This document shows positions 34,785-43,270 of a stretch of DNA of 59,125 nt, in pieces. Both the position numbers and the translations under genes were made by a program. The notes beneath the pieces were generated by a model. It was given only the letters and a program-made list of their open reading frames with translations, had not been told where the DNA came from and made no database searches. This stretch comes from Aquimonas sp002352135. Its GTDB lineage: Bacteria > Pseudomonadota > Gammaproteobacteria > Xanthomonadales > Xanthomonadaceae. The stretch is from NCBI GenBank assembly GCA_035440755.1, contig DAORND010000010.1, positions 1 through 59,125 on the forward strand, written 5' to 3'. The first letter of the stretch is position 1. Every line of letters begins with the position of its first letter.

Positions 34785-37601
34785 TTACAAGGTGCGCTGG
34801 ACTTCGATGCGCTCGAAGCACTCGATCATGTCGCCAGGCTTGACATCGTTGTATTGCTTGACCGCAATACCGCAATCGGTACCCATACGAACTTCGTCGA
34901 CGATTTCCTTGTATCGACGCAAGGACTCCAACTCGCCCTGGAAGATAACGGTGTTGTTGCGCAGCACACGAATTGGCTTGTTGCGCTTGACCGTTCCCTC
35001 GACCACCATCGAACCGGCAACTGCCCCGAACTTGGAACTGCGGAACACCTCGCGAACCTCCGCTGTACCGATGATTTCTTCGCGAATTTCCACGCCCAGC
35101 AAGCCAGATGCAACTTGTTTCACCTGGTCGATCACGTCGTAAATGATCGAGAAATAGCGCAGGTCCAAGCCATTGGACTCGATGATGCGCCTTGCTGACG
35201 CGTCCGCTCGCACATTAAAGCCGATCACTACCGCCTTCGACGCGGCCGCGAGCGTTGCATCGGACTCGGTGATCCCGCCAACACCCGAAGTAATGACGTT
35301 GATGCGGATTCGCTCATTCGACAGACTTGTCAACGACTCGCGCAAGGCTTCGACAGAACCTTGGACATCGGCCTTGATGACCAGGTTGAGAGTCTGTTGA
35401 CCTTCACCCTGTCCCATCTGAGCCATGATGTCTTCCATACGGTTGCCGGCCTGTTTGACCAGTCGGTGTTCTCGCCGCTTGGCTTCGCGCTGCTGGGCGA
35501 CATCTTTGGCGAGGCGCTCGTCCTCAACGACCACGAAGTCATCGCCTGCATCCGGTACCCCTGACAAGCCCAATACGACCACAGGAATCGATGGACCCGC
35601 GCGCTCCACCTGTTGACTTGTCTCGTCAAACAATGCGCGAACGCGACCGTACTGCGTTCCGCACACCAAGTAGTCGCCCTTACTCAAGGTTCCTTGCTGA
35701 ACCAGAACTGTCGCCACGGGGCCGCGGCCTTTGTCGAGCGCGGATTCGATCACCACACCCGAGGCGCGACCTTCCGGCACCGCCTTCAACTCAAGCACTT
35801 CCGCCTGCACGGAAATCGCATCCAGCAGCGCATCAACGCCCATTCCGGTCTTCGCCGACATCGGAACGAACTGAGTATCACCGCCCCAATCCTCCGGAAT
35901 GACTTCGTGATTCGCCAAGCCTTGCTTCAGATGGTCCGGATTGGCGTCCGCCTTATCCATCTTGTTCATCGCAACGATGATCGGTACTTTCGCAGCCCGG
36001 GCATGCTTGATGGCCTCGATCGTCTGCGGCATGACGCCGTCATCGGCTGCCACCACAAGCACCACGATGTCGGTCAGCTTGGCACCGCGTGCGCGCATCG
36101 AGGTAAAGGCGGCGTGACCCGGAGTATCCAAAAAGGAAATGACGCCCTTCGGGGTCTCGACGTGGTAGGCACCAATATGCTGGGTGATGCCGCCCGCCTC
36201 ACCCGTAGCCACTTTTGTGCGTCGGATGTAGTCAAGCAGCGAGGTCTTGCCATGGTCCACGTGACCCATGATGGTGACTACAGGTGGGCGCACTTTTGCT
36301 TCGCCTTCCAGTTCCACATGTGCCACGAGAGCAGATTCGGCGTCATTCTCGGTTGCCAGCACCGCCGTGTGACCCAGTTCTTCAACCACAAGAACTGCGG
36401 TGTCATGGTCGATGGCTTGGTTGATTGTCGCCATGACGCCCATCTTGAACAGCGCCTTCACGACCTCGGCGCCTTTCAGCGCGAGCTTCTGTGCCAGATC
36501 CGCAACGATGATGCTATCGCCGATCGCCACTTCACGCGTCATGGGCGCTGTTGGACGCGAAAAGCCGTGCGCCGCACCACCTGAGCGTGTCGCCTCGGGA
36601 GCGCGCTTGCCAGGCTTGCGACGGGCACCCCGTCGCGCCATACCGGCGTCGGACAGGTGCAGCTCACCTTTCGCAAAACGGTTCCCGGAATCCTCACCTG
36701 CTCCTCGACTCGGCCGCGCCGCGCCACGATTGCGGCGATCATCGGCACGGCCACCGCGCGGAGCAGCAGGTGGCATCGGCGCACCCACGGGTGAGCTCGG
36801 ACCTCGCATTGGCGGCCGTGGTGCACCCGGCGCGCCGGGTCCACTGCGAACGCCAAAATCAGGACGCGGTGCTCCCGGGGCACGCTGCCCGATACCAGCG
36901 CTTGGAGCACCCGGACGGCTCGGTGCACTTCCGCTGCGAGCGTGTCCGCCCGCCCCTGTCGATGCAGGACGACTGGGGCGATCCAACGGACCACGCTCGT
37001 TCGGACGATCATACTGGCGCGGTGCCATGGCTGTTCTGTCCGATGTCGCCTCAGACGCCCTCGGTTCGCTCGGCACTTCAAGTGTCTTGACTTCATTCAC
37101 CGGCGTCGCAACGGCAACCTCAACAGCCGCAGCATGGTCGCGCTGCTCTGCATCGGCCTTCTGCTTTTCCTCCTCGCGACGGCGCTCAGCCTCCTGCCGC
37201 GCCAACTCCTCGGTTTCCTGTCGGAGTTGCGACTCGCGCAACAGACGTTGCGCTTCCTCACGCGACGAATCCTCTGTCGACTCGACCTCACTGCGCTTGA
37301 CGTAGGTACGCTTCTGTCGGACCTCGACATTCACCGTTGTCTTGGTCTTGCCAGCGGCAACGGTTATTTCCTGCACCTTCCTGCGCTGCAGCGTGATCTG
37401 CTTTGGCGCAGCGGTATCTTCTGCGGTTTCAACCTTGCCGTGATTACGGCGCAAGAAACCCAGCAGCTTCATCTTCTCGGTACTGGTGACCATCTGGTCT
37501 GGCCCGCTGAAGCTCATGCCCGCCTCGGCAAGCTGCTCAAGCAGCTTTTCCACAGGCGTGCCGACCAACTTGGCGAGGGAACGTACCGTAACTTCGGACA
37601 T
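34785..37601 (-). CDS. infB: Translation initiation factor IF-2
   Basis: 938 residues. IF-2 is the GTPase that brings initiator fMet-tRNA to the 30S subunit and promotes subunit joining. The N-terminal IF2_N domain (MSEVTVRSLAKLVGTPVEKL) is followed by Glu/Arg-rich coiled-coil sequence and a long Pro/Gly/Arg-rich linker (about 210-310). A second IF2_N module precedes the G domain with GHVDHGKTS from residue 446, DTPGHAAF and NKMDKAD. Domains II, III and the C-terminal fMet-binding domain follow. An alternative internal start, as in E. coli, is possible but not evident. The gene lies between nusA and rbfA in the standard order. Confidence 0.98.
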   Translation of the reverse strand: MSEVTVRSLAKLVGTPVEKLLEQLAEAGMSFSGPDQMVTSTEKMKLLGFLRRNHGKVETAEDTAAPKQITLQRRKVQEITVAAGKTKTTVNVEVRQKRTYVKRSEVESTEDSSREEAQRLLRESQLRQETEELARQEAERRREEEKQKADAEQRDHAAAVEVAVATPVNEVKTLEVPSEPRASEATSDRTAMAPRQYDRPNERGPLDRPSRPASTGAGGHARSGSAPSRPGAPSAGIGQRAPGAPRPDFGVRSGPGAPGAPRPPMRGPSSPVGAPMPPAAPRGGRADDRRNRGAARPSRGAGEDSGNRFAKGELHLSDAGMARRGARRKPGKRAPEATRSGGAAHGFSRPTAPMTREVAIGDSIIVADLAQKLALKGAEVVKALFKMGVMATINQAIDHDTAVLVVEELGHTAVLATENDAESALVAHVELEGEAKVRPPVVTIMGHVDHGKTSLLDYIRRTKVATGEAGGITQHIGAYHVETPKGVISFLDTPGHAAFTSMRARGAKLTDIVVLVVAADDGVMPQTIEAIKHARAAKVPIIVAMNKMDKADANPDHLKQGLANHEVIPEDWGGDTQFVPMSAKTGMGVDALLDAISVQAEVLELKAVPEGRASGVVIESALDKGRGPVATVLVQQGTLSKGDYLVCGTQYGRVRALFDETSQQVERAGPSIPVVVLGLSGVPDAGDDFVVVEDERLAKDVAQQREAKRREHRLVKQAGNRMEDIMAQMGQGEGQQTLNLVIKADVQGSVEALRESLTSLSNERIRINVITSGVGGITESDATLAAASKAVVIGFNVRADASARRIIESNGLDLRYFSIIYDVIDQVKQVASGLLGVEIREEIIGTAEVREVFRSSKFGAVAGSMVVEGTVKRNKPIRVLRNNTVIFQGELESLRRYKEIVDEVRMGTDCGIAVKQYNDVKPGDMIECFERIEVQRTL

Positions 37602-37706
37602 GTGTATTCCTGAAAATCCAACGACGCTTCCGTCAGCGTCTACAAGCGGACAAGTGTAACCCGACCAGCCTCAAGTGCGGTGAATCAGCGATCTGAAACT
37701 AGGCGC

Positions 37707-39194
37707 TCATTCGAACCAATGCTGGCGCGCCGCCATGATCAACGTCGACGCACGGTCCTCTGTCATGCCATCAATATCGATGATTTCGTCAACGGCCATT
37801 TCCGCCAGATCATCGCGTGTCACCACACCTCTGGATGCCAAGGCGTATGCCAAAGACTCCTCCATACCATCCAGCGACAACAGGTCTTCTGCAGGTTTGT
37901 GGTCTTCGATCTCTTCCTCGACAGCGAGCGCCTCGGTCAGCAAGGCGTCTCGCGCGCGCGCGCGCAGTTCTTCGACAATGTCTTCATCAAAGCCATCCAC
38001 GGCAAGCAGTTCAGCCGTCGGCACATACGCGATTTCTTCGAGCGTGCTGAAACCTTCCGACACCAGAATGCCCGCGATTTCCTCGTCCACTTCCAGCTTA
38101 TCGATAAACAGTGCTCTTGCCTTGCCCTGCTCGGCTTCGCTCTTTGCCGCGACCTGATCCTGCGTCATGACATTCAGCTGCCAACCGGTCAATTTGCTGG
38201 CGAGGCGCACATTCTGGCCGCCCTTTCCAATGGCTTGAGCAAGCTTGTCCTCGGCAACAGCGATATCCATCGCATGACGTTCCTCATCGACGATGATCGA
38301 CTGCACCTCGGCAGGAGCCATCGCATTGATGACAAACTGCGCGGGGTTCTCGCTCCAAAGTACGATATCGATACGCTCACCGTTGAGCTCGTTGGACACC
38401 GCCTGCACGCGTGAACCTCGCATGCCAATGCAGGCACCAATCGGATCAGTACGCGTGTCGTGTGCAAGCACGGCAATCTTGGCACGGTCACCCGGATCAC
38501 GGGCTGCCGCCTTGATTTCCACCAATCCCTGACCGACTTCCGGCACCTCGATTCGGAACAGCTCCATCATGAACTCGGGGGCTGCGCGCGAGACAAACAA
38601 CTGCGGTCCACGCGCCTCAGCGCGCACCTCTGCCAGATAGCCACGAACACGATCACCCGGACGCAAAACGTCACGCGGGATCGATTTTTCCTTGGGAATG
38701 AACGCTTCCGCATTGCCCCCAAGGTCAATATAGATATTCCCCCGTTCCACACGTTTGACCACACCAGTGATCAGCTCCCCGACACGATCCTTGTACGCCT
38801 GCACGACCAGACCACGCTCGGCTTCACGCACCCGTTGCACGATGACCTGCTTTGCGGCCTGCGCGGAAATGCGCCCGAAATCCTCGTTATCGATTTTTTC
38901 TACAACTTGCTCGCCAACCTGTGCATCAGGTCGGATGTCTACCGCATCCATCAATCGAAGCTGGCGATGGGGCGATTCCATCACCACATCATCTGCCACC
39001 ACTTCATAGACACGGAAAGTCTCATAGTTGCCGTTGCTGCGATTGATGGTCACCCGAATCGACACGTCGTCCTCATCAAAGCGCTTCTTGGCGGCAGAAG
39101 CGAGCGCCGCCTCCAACGCGTCGAAAATCACTTCGCGCGCCACACCCTTCTCGTTAGCCACCGCTTCGGCAACCAGCAACAGATCCTTACTCAT
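37707..39194 (-). CDS. nusA: Transcription termination/antitermination factor NusA
   Basis: 495 residues from ATG 39194, with GGAGAAG upstream; this is the same length as E. coli NusA. It binds RNA polymerase and modulates pausing, termination and antitermination. Domains: N-terminal polymerase-binding domain (residues 1-130), S1 (ELITGVVKRVERGNIYIDLGG), KH1 (DPIGACIGMRGSRVQAVSNEL), KH2 (KLAQAIGKGGQNVRLASKLT), and two acidic C-terminal repeats (about 360-495), which in enterobacteria bind the alpha subunit and phage N. Between rimP and infB. Confidence 0.97.
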   Translation of the reverse strand: MSKDLLLVAEAVANEKGVAREVIFDALEAALASAAKKRFDEDDVSIRVTINRSNGNYETFRVYEVVADDVVMESPHRQLRLMDAVDIRPDAQVGEQVVEKIDNEDFGRISAQAAKQVIVQRVREAERGLVVQAYKDRVGELITGVVKRVERGNIYIDLGGNAEAFIPKEKSIPRDVLRPGDRVRGYLAEVRAEARGPQLFVSRAAPEFMMELFRIEVPEVGQGLVEIKAAARDPGDRAKIAVLAHDTRTDPIGACIGMRGSRVQAVSNELNGERIDIVLWSENPAQFVINAMAPAEVQSIIVDEERHAMDIAVAEDKLAQAIGKGGQNVRLASKLTGWQLNVMTQDQVAAKSEAEQGKARALFIDKLEVDEEIAGILVSEGFSTLEEIAYVPTAELLAVDGFDEDIVEELRARARDALLTEALAVEEEIEDHKPAEDLLSLDGMEESLAYALASRGVVTRDDLAEMAVDEIIDIDGMTEDRASTLIMAARQHWFE

Positions 39195-39343
39195 TGCTAC
39201 TTCTCCAGCGAGATCAAGCCTCGCAACCATGATTAGATGAACCGCAGCGACCAACACCAACCCACTCAGGGTTTGCAAGCAAGCGATGTACGCAGGCAAC
39301 TATGTCCAATGGCGAAGACGAATCGCCCGCACGCTGCATTCGT

Positions 39344-39919
39344 TCAATTCGCTGACGAACGCCGCTTACGTCCGTCCGAGGCATCGTCGTAAATCGACGC
39401 CTCAACATCCAAGTCTGACTCAGGCGAACCACCGGGCGGATCAGCGACCAGCCCCAGCCGGGAGTAATCCGGAACCAAGCGCGCCTTCTGAATATTCTCC
39501 AGCGCCAAATCGAAGTCCACACCGTCCTGGCGAACGACGACCGAATGTGCGTCCACCTTCACAATCTCAGCTGTGAACCGACGACGCCCCTCCAGGGGCA
39601 GATGAAGCGTGATCTTGGCCTTCTCACCGACATAGCGCTCGAAATGCGCCAGCTTGAAAAGCGGGCGATCAAAGCCAGGCGAGGACACTTCCAGCACATA
39701 CTGACCATCAATCGGGTCGTTCACATCCAGCAGCGCGCTCACTTCACGGCTGACCAACGCGCAGTCATCCACCGTGACATGCCGCTCCGCAGCGTCGATA
39801 TACAGCCGCAACAAGCTGCGGTGACTACTTGGGGCATATTCGACGCCGAGCAGTTCCAAGTCCAACTCCGCGATCAGCGGCGCAAGCAAAGCCTCGATTT
39901 CCTTCAATTTCTGCGACAT
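39344..39919 (-). CDS. rimP: Ribosome maturation factor RimP
   Basis: 191 residues from the ATG giving MSQKLKEIEALLAPLI; an ATG at 39940 is possible but adds an unusual N-terminus. RimP helps 30S assembly, acting before S5, S9 and S12 join. Its two-domain form is evident: an N-terminal alpha/beta part (LELLGVEYAPSSHRSLLRLYID, then VLEVSSPGFDRPL, the strongest family signature) and a C-terminal SH3-like part (FTAEIVKVDAHSVVVRQDG). The last ~40 residues are acidic and variable, making it longer than E. coli RimP (150). Confidence 0.95.
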   Translation of the reverse strand: MSQKLKEIEALLAPLIAELDLELLGVEYAPSSHRSLLRLYIDAAERHVTVDDCALVSREVSALLDVNDPIDGQYVLEVSSPGFDRPLFKLAHFERYVGEKAKITLHLPLEGRRRFTAEIVKVDAHSVVVRQDGVDFDLALENIQKARLVPDYSRLGLVADPPGGSPESDLDVEASIYDDASDGRKRRSSAN

Positions 39920-39962
39920 ATCACGGGTCCCGAACAACATGACCCGGAGCAAAATCCGGGCA

Positions 39963-39983
39963 CAAAAAAAGGGCGCTCGGCCC
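39963..39983 (-). terminator. Terminator-like hairpin upstream of rimP
   Basis: On the minus strand GGGC, a five-base loop and GCCC are followed by seven T. It lies about 45 bases before the rimP ATG and downstream of the tRNA-fMet gene, so it can attenuate read-through from the tRNA promoter into rimP-nusA-infB. Confidence 0.65.
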
Positions 39984-40033
39984 TCTCCAATACCACCGGA
40001 TGTACTGACACCAGCAACCGCGTCAGGGGCCGC

Positions 40034-40062
40034 AAAACAAAAGAGCCTCAACCGAGGCTCTT
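40034..40062 (-). terminator. Intrinsic terminator after tRNA-fMet
   Basis: A 9-bp stem (40041-40049 with 40054-40062) and four-base loop are followed on the minus strand by TTTTGTTTT-type sequence. It starts 12 bases beyond the tRNA 3' end and would release the tRNA transcript. Confidence 0.8.
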
Positions 40063-40073
40063 TCCACCATTTC

Positions 40074-40150
40074 TGGTAGCGGGGGCAGGATTTGAACCTG
40101 CGACCTTCGGGTTATGAGCCCGACGAGCTGCCAGACTGCTCCACCCCGCA
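40074..40150 (-). tRNA. metY: tRNA-fMet (CAT), initiator
   Basis: 77 bases including an encoded CCA (40074-40076). The anticodon loop is CTCATAA with anticodon CAT. The anticodon stem has three consecutive G-C pairs (TCGGG/CCCGA), and the first acceptor position is unpaired; both are initiator features. Position 1 is U against U72, whereas E. coli has C1 against A72. The location upstream of rimP matches metY in the E. coli nusA operon. It has its own promoter and terminator. Confidence 0.97.
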
Positions 40151-40164
40151 TCAGGCAAGCGAGA

Positions 40165-40192
40165 AGTATACAGGAATTACATCCAGACGCAA
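40165..40192 (-). promoter_or_regulatory. Sigma-70 promoter of tRNA-fMet
   Basis: On the minus strand TTGCGT (40187-40192), a 16-base spacer and TATACT (40165-40170) form a good promoter. Transcription would begin about 7 bases upstream of the mature tRNA 5' end. Read-through would supply the rimP-nusA-infB genes. Confidence 0.75.
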
Positions 40193-40262
40193 CACCATTG
40201 ACCACTGAGGATAGCCACTCCGCGCAAAATCCGAGCACGAAAATCGGCCGCACTTATCTCGT

Positions 40263-41714
40263 TCAGACTGCCGACACTGCGCGCACGCACCAATCGATCA
40301 GCGGCCCCCAAAACAACCCGAGCACCAACATCGCGAGGCCGTTAATGCTCAATACCCAGCGCAGGTGACTATCTGAGCCCGCTACCTGTCGACTGTCTTC
40401 CGCCGGAGCATCGAAGTACATGACCTTGATAATGCGCAGATAGTAGAAGGCGCCGATCACCGCGAACACTGCAGCCACCAAGGCCAACCAAAGCATGTCG
40501 CCTTGCACTGCGGCCTGGATCACCGCCAGTTTCGCCCAAAACCCAAACAGCGGCGGGAAGCCAGCCAAAGATCCCATCAGCAGCAGGACGATGAACGCGA
40601 ACCACGGATGGCTCTGATTGAGGCCTCGAAAATCATCGATCCGATCCGCCTCGAAGCCTCGCCGGGACAGCAGGATCACGACAGCAAAGGCACCGACCGA
40701 CATAAGTGAATAACTGACCGCGTAAAACAGCGCTGCCGCTTGGCCCTGCTCGCTCCCGGCGCTGAACCCCAGGAACAGGAAGCCGACATGCGAAATCGTT
40801 GAGTACGCCAGCATTCGCTTCAGGTTTGTTTGAGCAATCGCAACGATGTTGCCAATGGCCAGTGAGGCCACCGCCAACCAAGCGAGATACTGTCGCCAGT
40901 CTCCTTCAAGACCTGAGAGACCGCCATCCAACAGTCGATAGGCCATTCCGAACGCGGCCAACTTCGGTGCGGAACCGATGAAGGCCGTAATCGCCGTCGG
41001 CGCACCATGGTAGACATCGGGCAACCACATGTGAAACGGTGCTGCGCCAAATTTGAATGCGATTCCGACCGTAACAAAGACCATGCCGACCAGCATCAGG
41101 GTGCGGGTTTCGCCCGCATGAGCGGAGACGCTGGCAATCGTCTGCAGGTCCAGCGATCCGCTCGCACCGTAGAGCATCGACATGCCATACAGCAACATGC
41201 CAGACGCCAAGGCTCCGAGCACGAAATACTTCATCGCTGATTCGACGGAATGGCGATTGTCGCGGTCCAGCGCCACCAGCGCGTAGGACGACAAGGCCAA
41301 CAGCTCCAAACCCAGGTAGACCGTGATCAAACTCCCGGCCGAAACCAGAATCATCATGCCAAGCACCGCGAACAGGCTAAGCACGTAAAACTCCCCCTTC
41401 AGCAAGGATCGCTCGCTCAAGTAGGGCTTTGCATACACGTAGCTGACCGCCGTAACGACAAAGATCACGACTTTCAGAAGGTCTGCAACACCGTCACGAA
41501 CGAACATGCCCTTGAACGCAGTGATCGACTCGCCAGCGGGGACGCCACCTCGCAGGGTCAGAATGATGGCGGCGACCAAAATCAGGAGCGACAGGAAGTG
41601 CGTCAGCCCACGCCTGGCTTCACTGATGAACAGATCCAACAGGAGCAGCAAGCAGGTTGCGCTGAGCACGAAAACTTCTGGAAGCAAGGGTGCCATTTGG
41701 GACAGAGAAAACAT
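40263..41714 (-). CDS. nuoN: NADH-quinone oxidoreductase subunit N
   Basis: 483 residues from ATG 41714, with GAGGATCAA upstream. NuoN is one of three antiporter-like membrane subunits of complex I that pump protons. It shows about 13-14 hydrophobic segments; conserved charged residues lie in LGLELLALSSYALVAL (Glu in the fifth helix), in the Lys-containing helix near FKFGAAPFHMWLPDVYHGAP, and in LKRMLAYSTISHVGF. It is the last gene of the nuo operon, 13 bases after nuoM, and ends 112 bases before the tRNA-fMet gene. Confidence 0.96.
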   Translation of the reverse strand: MFSLSQMAPLLPEVFVLSATCLLLLLDLFISEARRGLTHFLSLLILVAAIILTLRGGVPAGESITAFKGMFVRDGVADLLKVVIFVVTAVSYVYAKPYLSERSLLKGEFYVLSLFAVLGMMILVSAGSLITVYLGLELLALSSYALVALDRDNRHSVESAMKYFVLGALASGMLLYGMSMLYGASGSLDLQTIASVSAHAGETRTLMLVGMVFVTVGIAFKFGAAPFHMWLPDVYHGAPTAITAFIGSAPKLAAFGMAYRLLDGGLSGLEGDWRQYLAWLAVASLAIGNIVAIAQTNLKRMLAYSTISHVGFLFLGFSAGSEQGQAAALFYAVSYSLMSVGAFAVVILLSRRGFEADRIDDFRGLNQSHPWFAFIVLLLMGSLAGFPPLFGFWAKLAVIQAAVQGDMLWLALVAAVFAVIGAFYYLRIIKVMYFDAPAEDSRQVAGSDSHLRWVLSINGLAMLVLGLFWGPLIDWCVRAVSAV

Positions 41715-41727
41715 GTTTGATCCTCGC

Positions 41728-43239
41728 TTACAGCTTGCTGGCGGCGAGTCGAGTCGCCAGTTCGGCGATGGACACATCCATCAGGTCGGTCAACGGCTTG
41801 GGATAGATGCCGAAAATCAGCACAGCCAGCGCAAACACCGCCAAGACCAGTGCTTCGTTGAAGGTCACATCCTTCAAGGCCGCGACTTGCGGATTGGCGA
41901 CTTCGCCGAACATCACCCGCTTGACCAACCACAAGGTATACGCCGCACCGATGATCAAGGTCAGCCCAGCACCCGCGGCAACCCAGGGGCTGTACTGGAA
42001 GGCAGCAAGAATCACCATGAACTCGCCAACGAAACCCGAAGTACCCGGCAATCCACTATTCGCCATGGCAAACAGCACCATGAAGACTGCGAACCAAGGC
42101 ATCACATTGGCCACGCCGCCGTAGTCCTTGATTTGTCGCGTATGCATTCGGTCGTAAACCACCCCCACACAGGAGAACATCGCACCCGAAACAAAGCCGT
42201 GCGAAACCATCTGAACCATCGCACCCTGCAGGCCAAGCAACGCCGCATCCTGTTGCCCGGCTCTGATCAACGCAAAGGCGATGAAAGAACCGAGGGTGAC
42301 GAAGCCCATGTGCGAGATCGACGAATACGCGATCAACTTCTTCATGTCTTCCTGGACCAAAGCCACCAAGCCCACATAGACGACCGCGATCAGACTCATG
42401 GCAACGAGCAGCCAAGCGAACTCGGCCCCTGCATCCGGCGTTATCGGCAGCGAAAACCGCAGAAAGCCATAGCCACCAATCTTCAACATGATGGCCGCAA
42501 GAATCACCGAACCCGCCGTTGGTGCCTCGACGTGCGCGTCGGGAAGCCAAGTGTGTACGGGAAACATCGGCACCTTCACCGCAAACGCAGCGACGAAGGC
42601 GAAGAACAGCCACATCTGTTCGGTGCTAGTGAGTTTCAACGCATAAAGATCTGCCAGTTGGAAGCTGCCACCTTTTAGATACAGGTAGATCAGTCCCACC
42701 AGCATGAATACGGAGCCGAGGAAGGTGTAGAGGAAGAACTTCAAGGACGCATACACGCGTCTCGCCCCACCCCAAACTCCGATGATGATGAACATCGGAA
42801 TCAACATGCCTTCGAAGAACACGTAGAACAGCATCGCATCCAACGCGCAGAACACACCGATCATCAGGCCTTCGAGAATCAATAGCGCCGCGTAATACTG
42901 GTGGACACGCTCATCCACCGAACCCCATGCCCCGATCAACACCAGCACGGAGGTGAACGAGGTCAGCATGACCAGCGCCACCGAAATCCCATCAACGCCA
43001 AGGTGGTAGCGGATGTCGAAGGCAGCGATCCAACTATGGTCTTCCACCATCTGCATGGCGGCCGAGCCAGGGTCGAAACCGGTGTAGAGCGGAACCGACG
43101 CGATCAGAGTCAGGATGGCGACCAGGAGTGCAAACCAACGCGCCAAGGAGGCACGCTCCGCACCGAAAAAGAGCGTGGCGAACCCACCGATAATGGGCAG
43201 CCAAATCAACAGACTCAGTAGCGAAGAGTTAGCGTGCAT
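41728..43239 (-). CDS. nuoM: NADH-quinone oxidoreductase subunit M
   Basis: 503 residues, near the E. coli length (509). A Mrp-antiporter-like proton-pumping subunit in the membrane arm. It has about 14 hydrophobic segments. The functional Glu lies in FYVFFEGMLIPMFIIIGVWG, with HTWLPDAHVEAPTAGSVILA and MKKLIAYSSISHMGFV carrying the Lys and His of the half-channels. It starts 31 bases after nuoL. Confidence 0.97.
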   Translation of the reverse strand: MHANSSLLSLLIWLPIIGGFATLFFGAERASLARWFALLVAILTLIASVPLYTGFDPGSAAMQMVEDHSWIAAFDIRYHLGVDGISVALVMLTSFTSVLVLIGAWGSVDERVHQYYAALLILEGLMIGVFCALDAMLFYVFFEGMLIPMFIIIGVWGGARRVYASLKFFLYTFLGSVFMLVGLIYLYLKGGSFQLADLYALKLTSTEQMWLFFAFVAAFAVKVPMFPVHTWLPDAHVEAPTAGSVILAAIMLKIGGYGFLRFSLPITPDAGAEFAWLLVAMSLIAVVYVGLVALVQEDMKKLIAYSSISHMGFVTLGSFIAFALIRAGQQDAALLGLQGAMVQMVSHGFVSGAMFSCVGVVYDRMHTRQIKDYGGVANVMPWFAVFMVLFAMANSGLPGTSGFVGEFMVILAAFQYSPWVAAGAGLTLIIGAAYTLWLVKRVMFGEVANPQVAALKDVTFNEALVLAVFALAVLIFGIYPKPLTDLMDVSIAELATRLAASKL

Positions 43240-43270
43240 CGTGTTATCCAGAAATCGCAGGCATTCGCGC

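Noticed and set aside
35613..36584. 323-codon plus-strand frame opposite infB
   Set aside because: Antisense to the conserved GTPase domain of IF-2.
37950..37970. CGCG-repeat tract inside nusA as a possible microsatellite
   Set aside because: It is a short run of Arg/Ala codons in the coding frame of nusA and does not disturb it.
41506..42678. 390-codon plus-strand frame opposite nuoN and nuoM
   Set aside because: Gln/Arg/His-rich antisense translation of membrane proteins, a common artefact.
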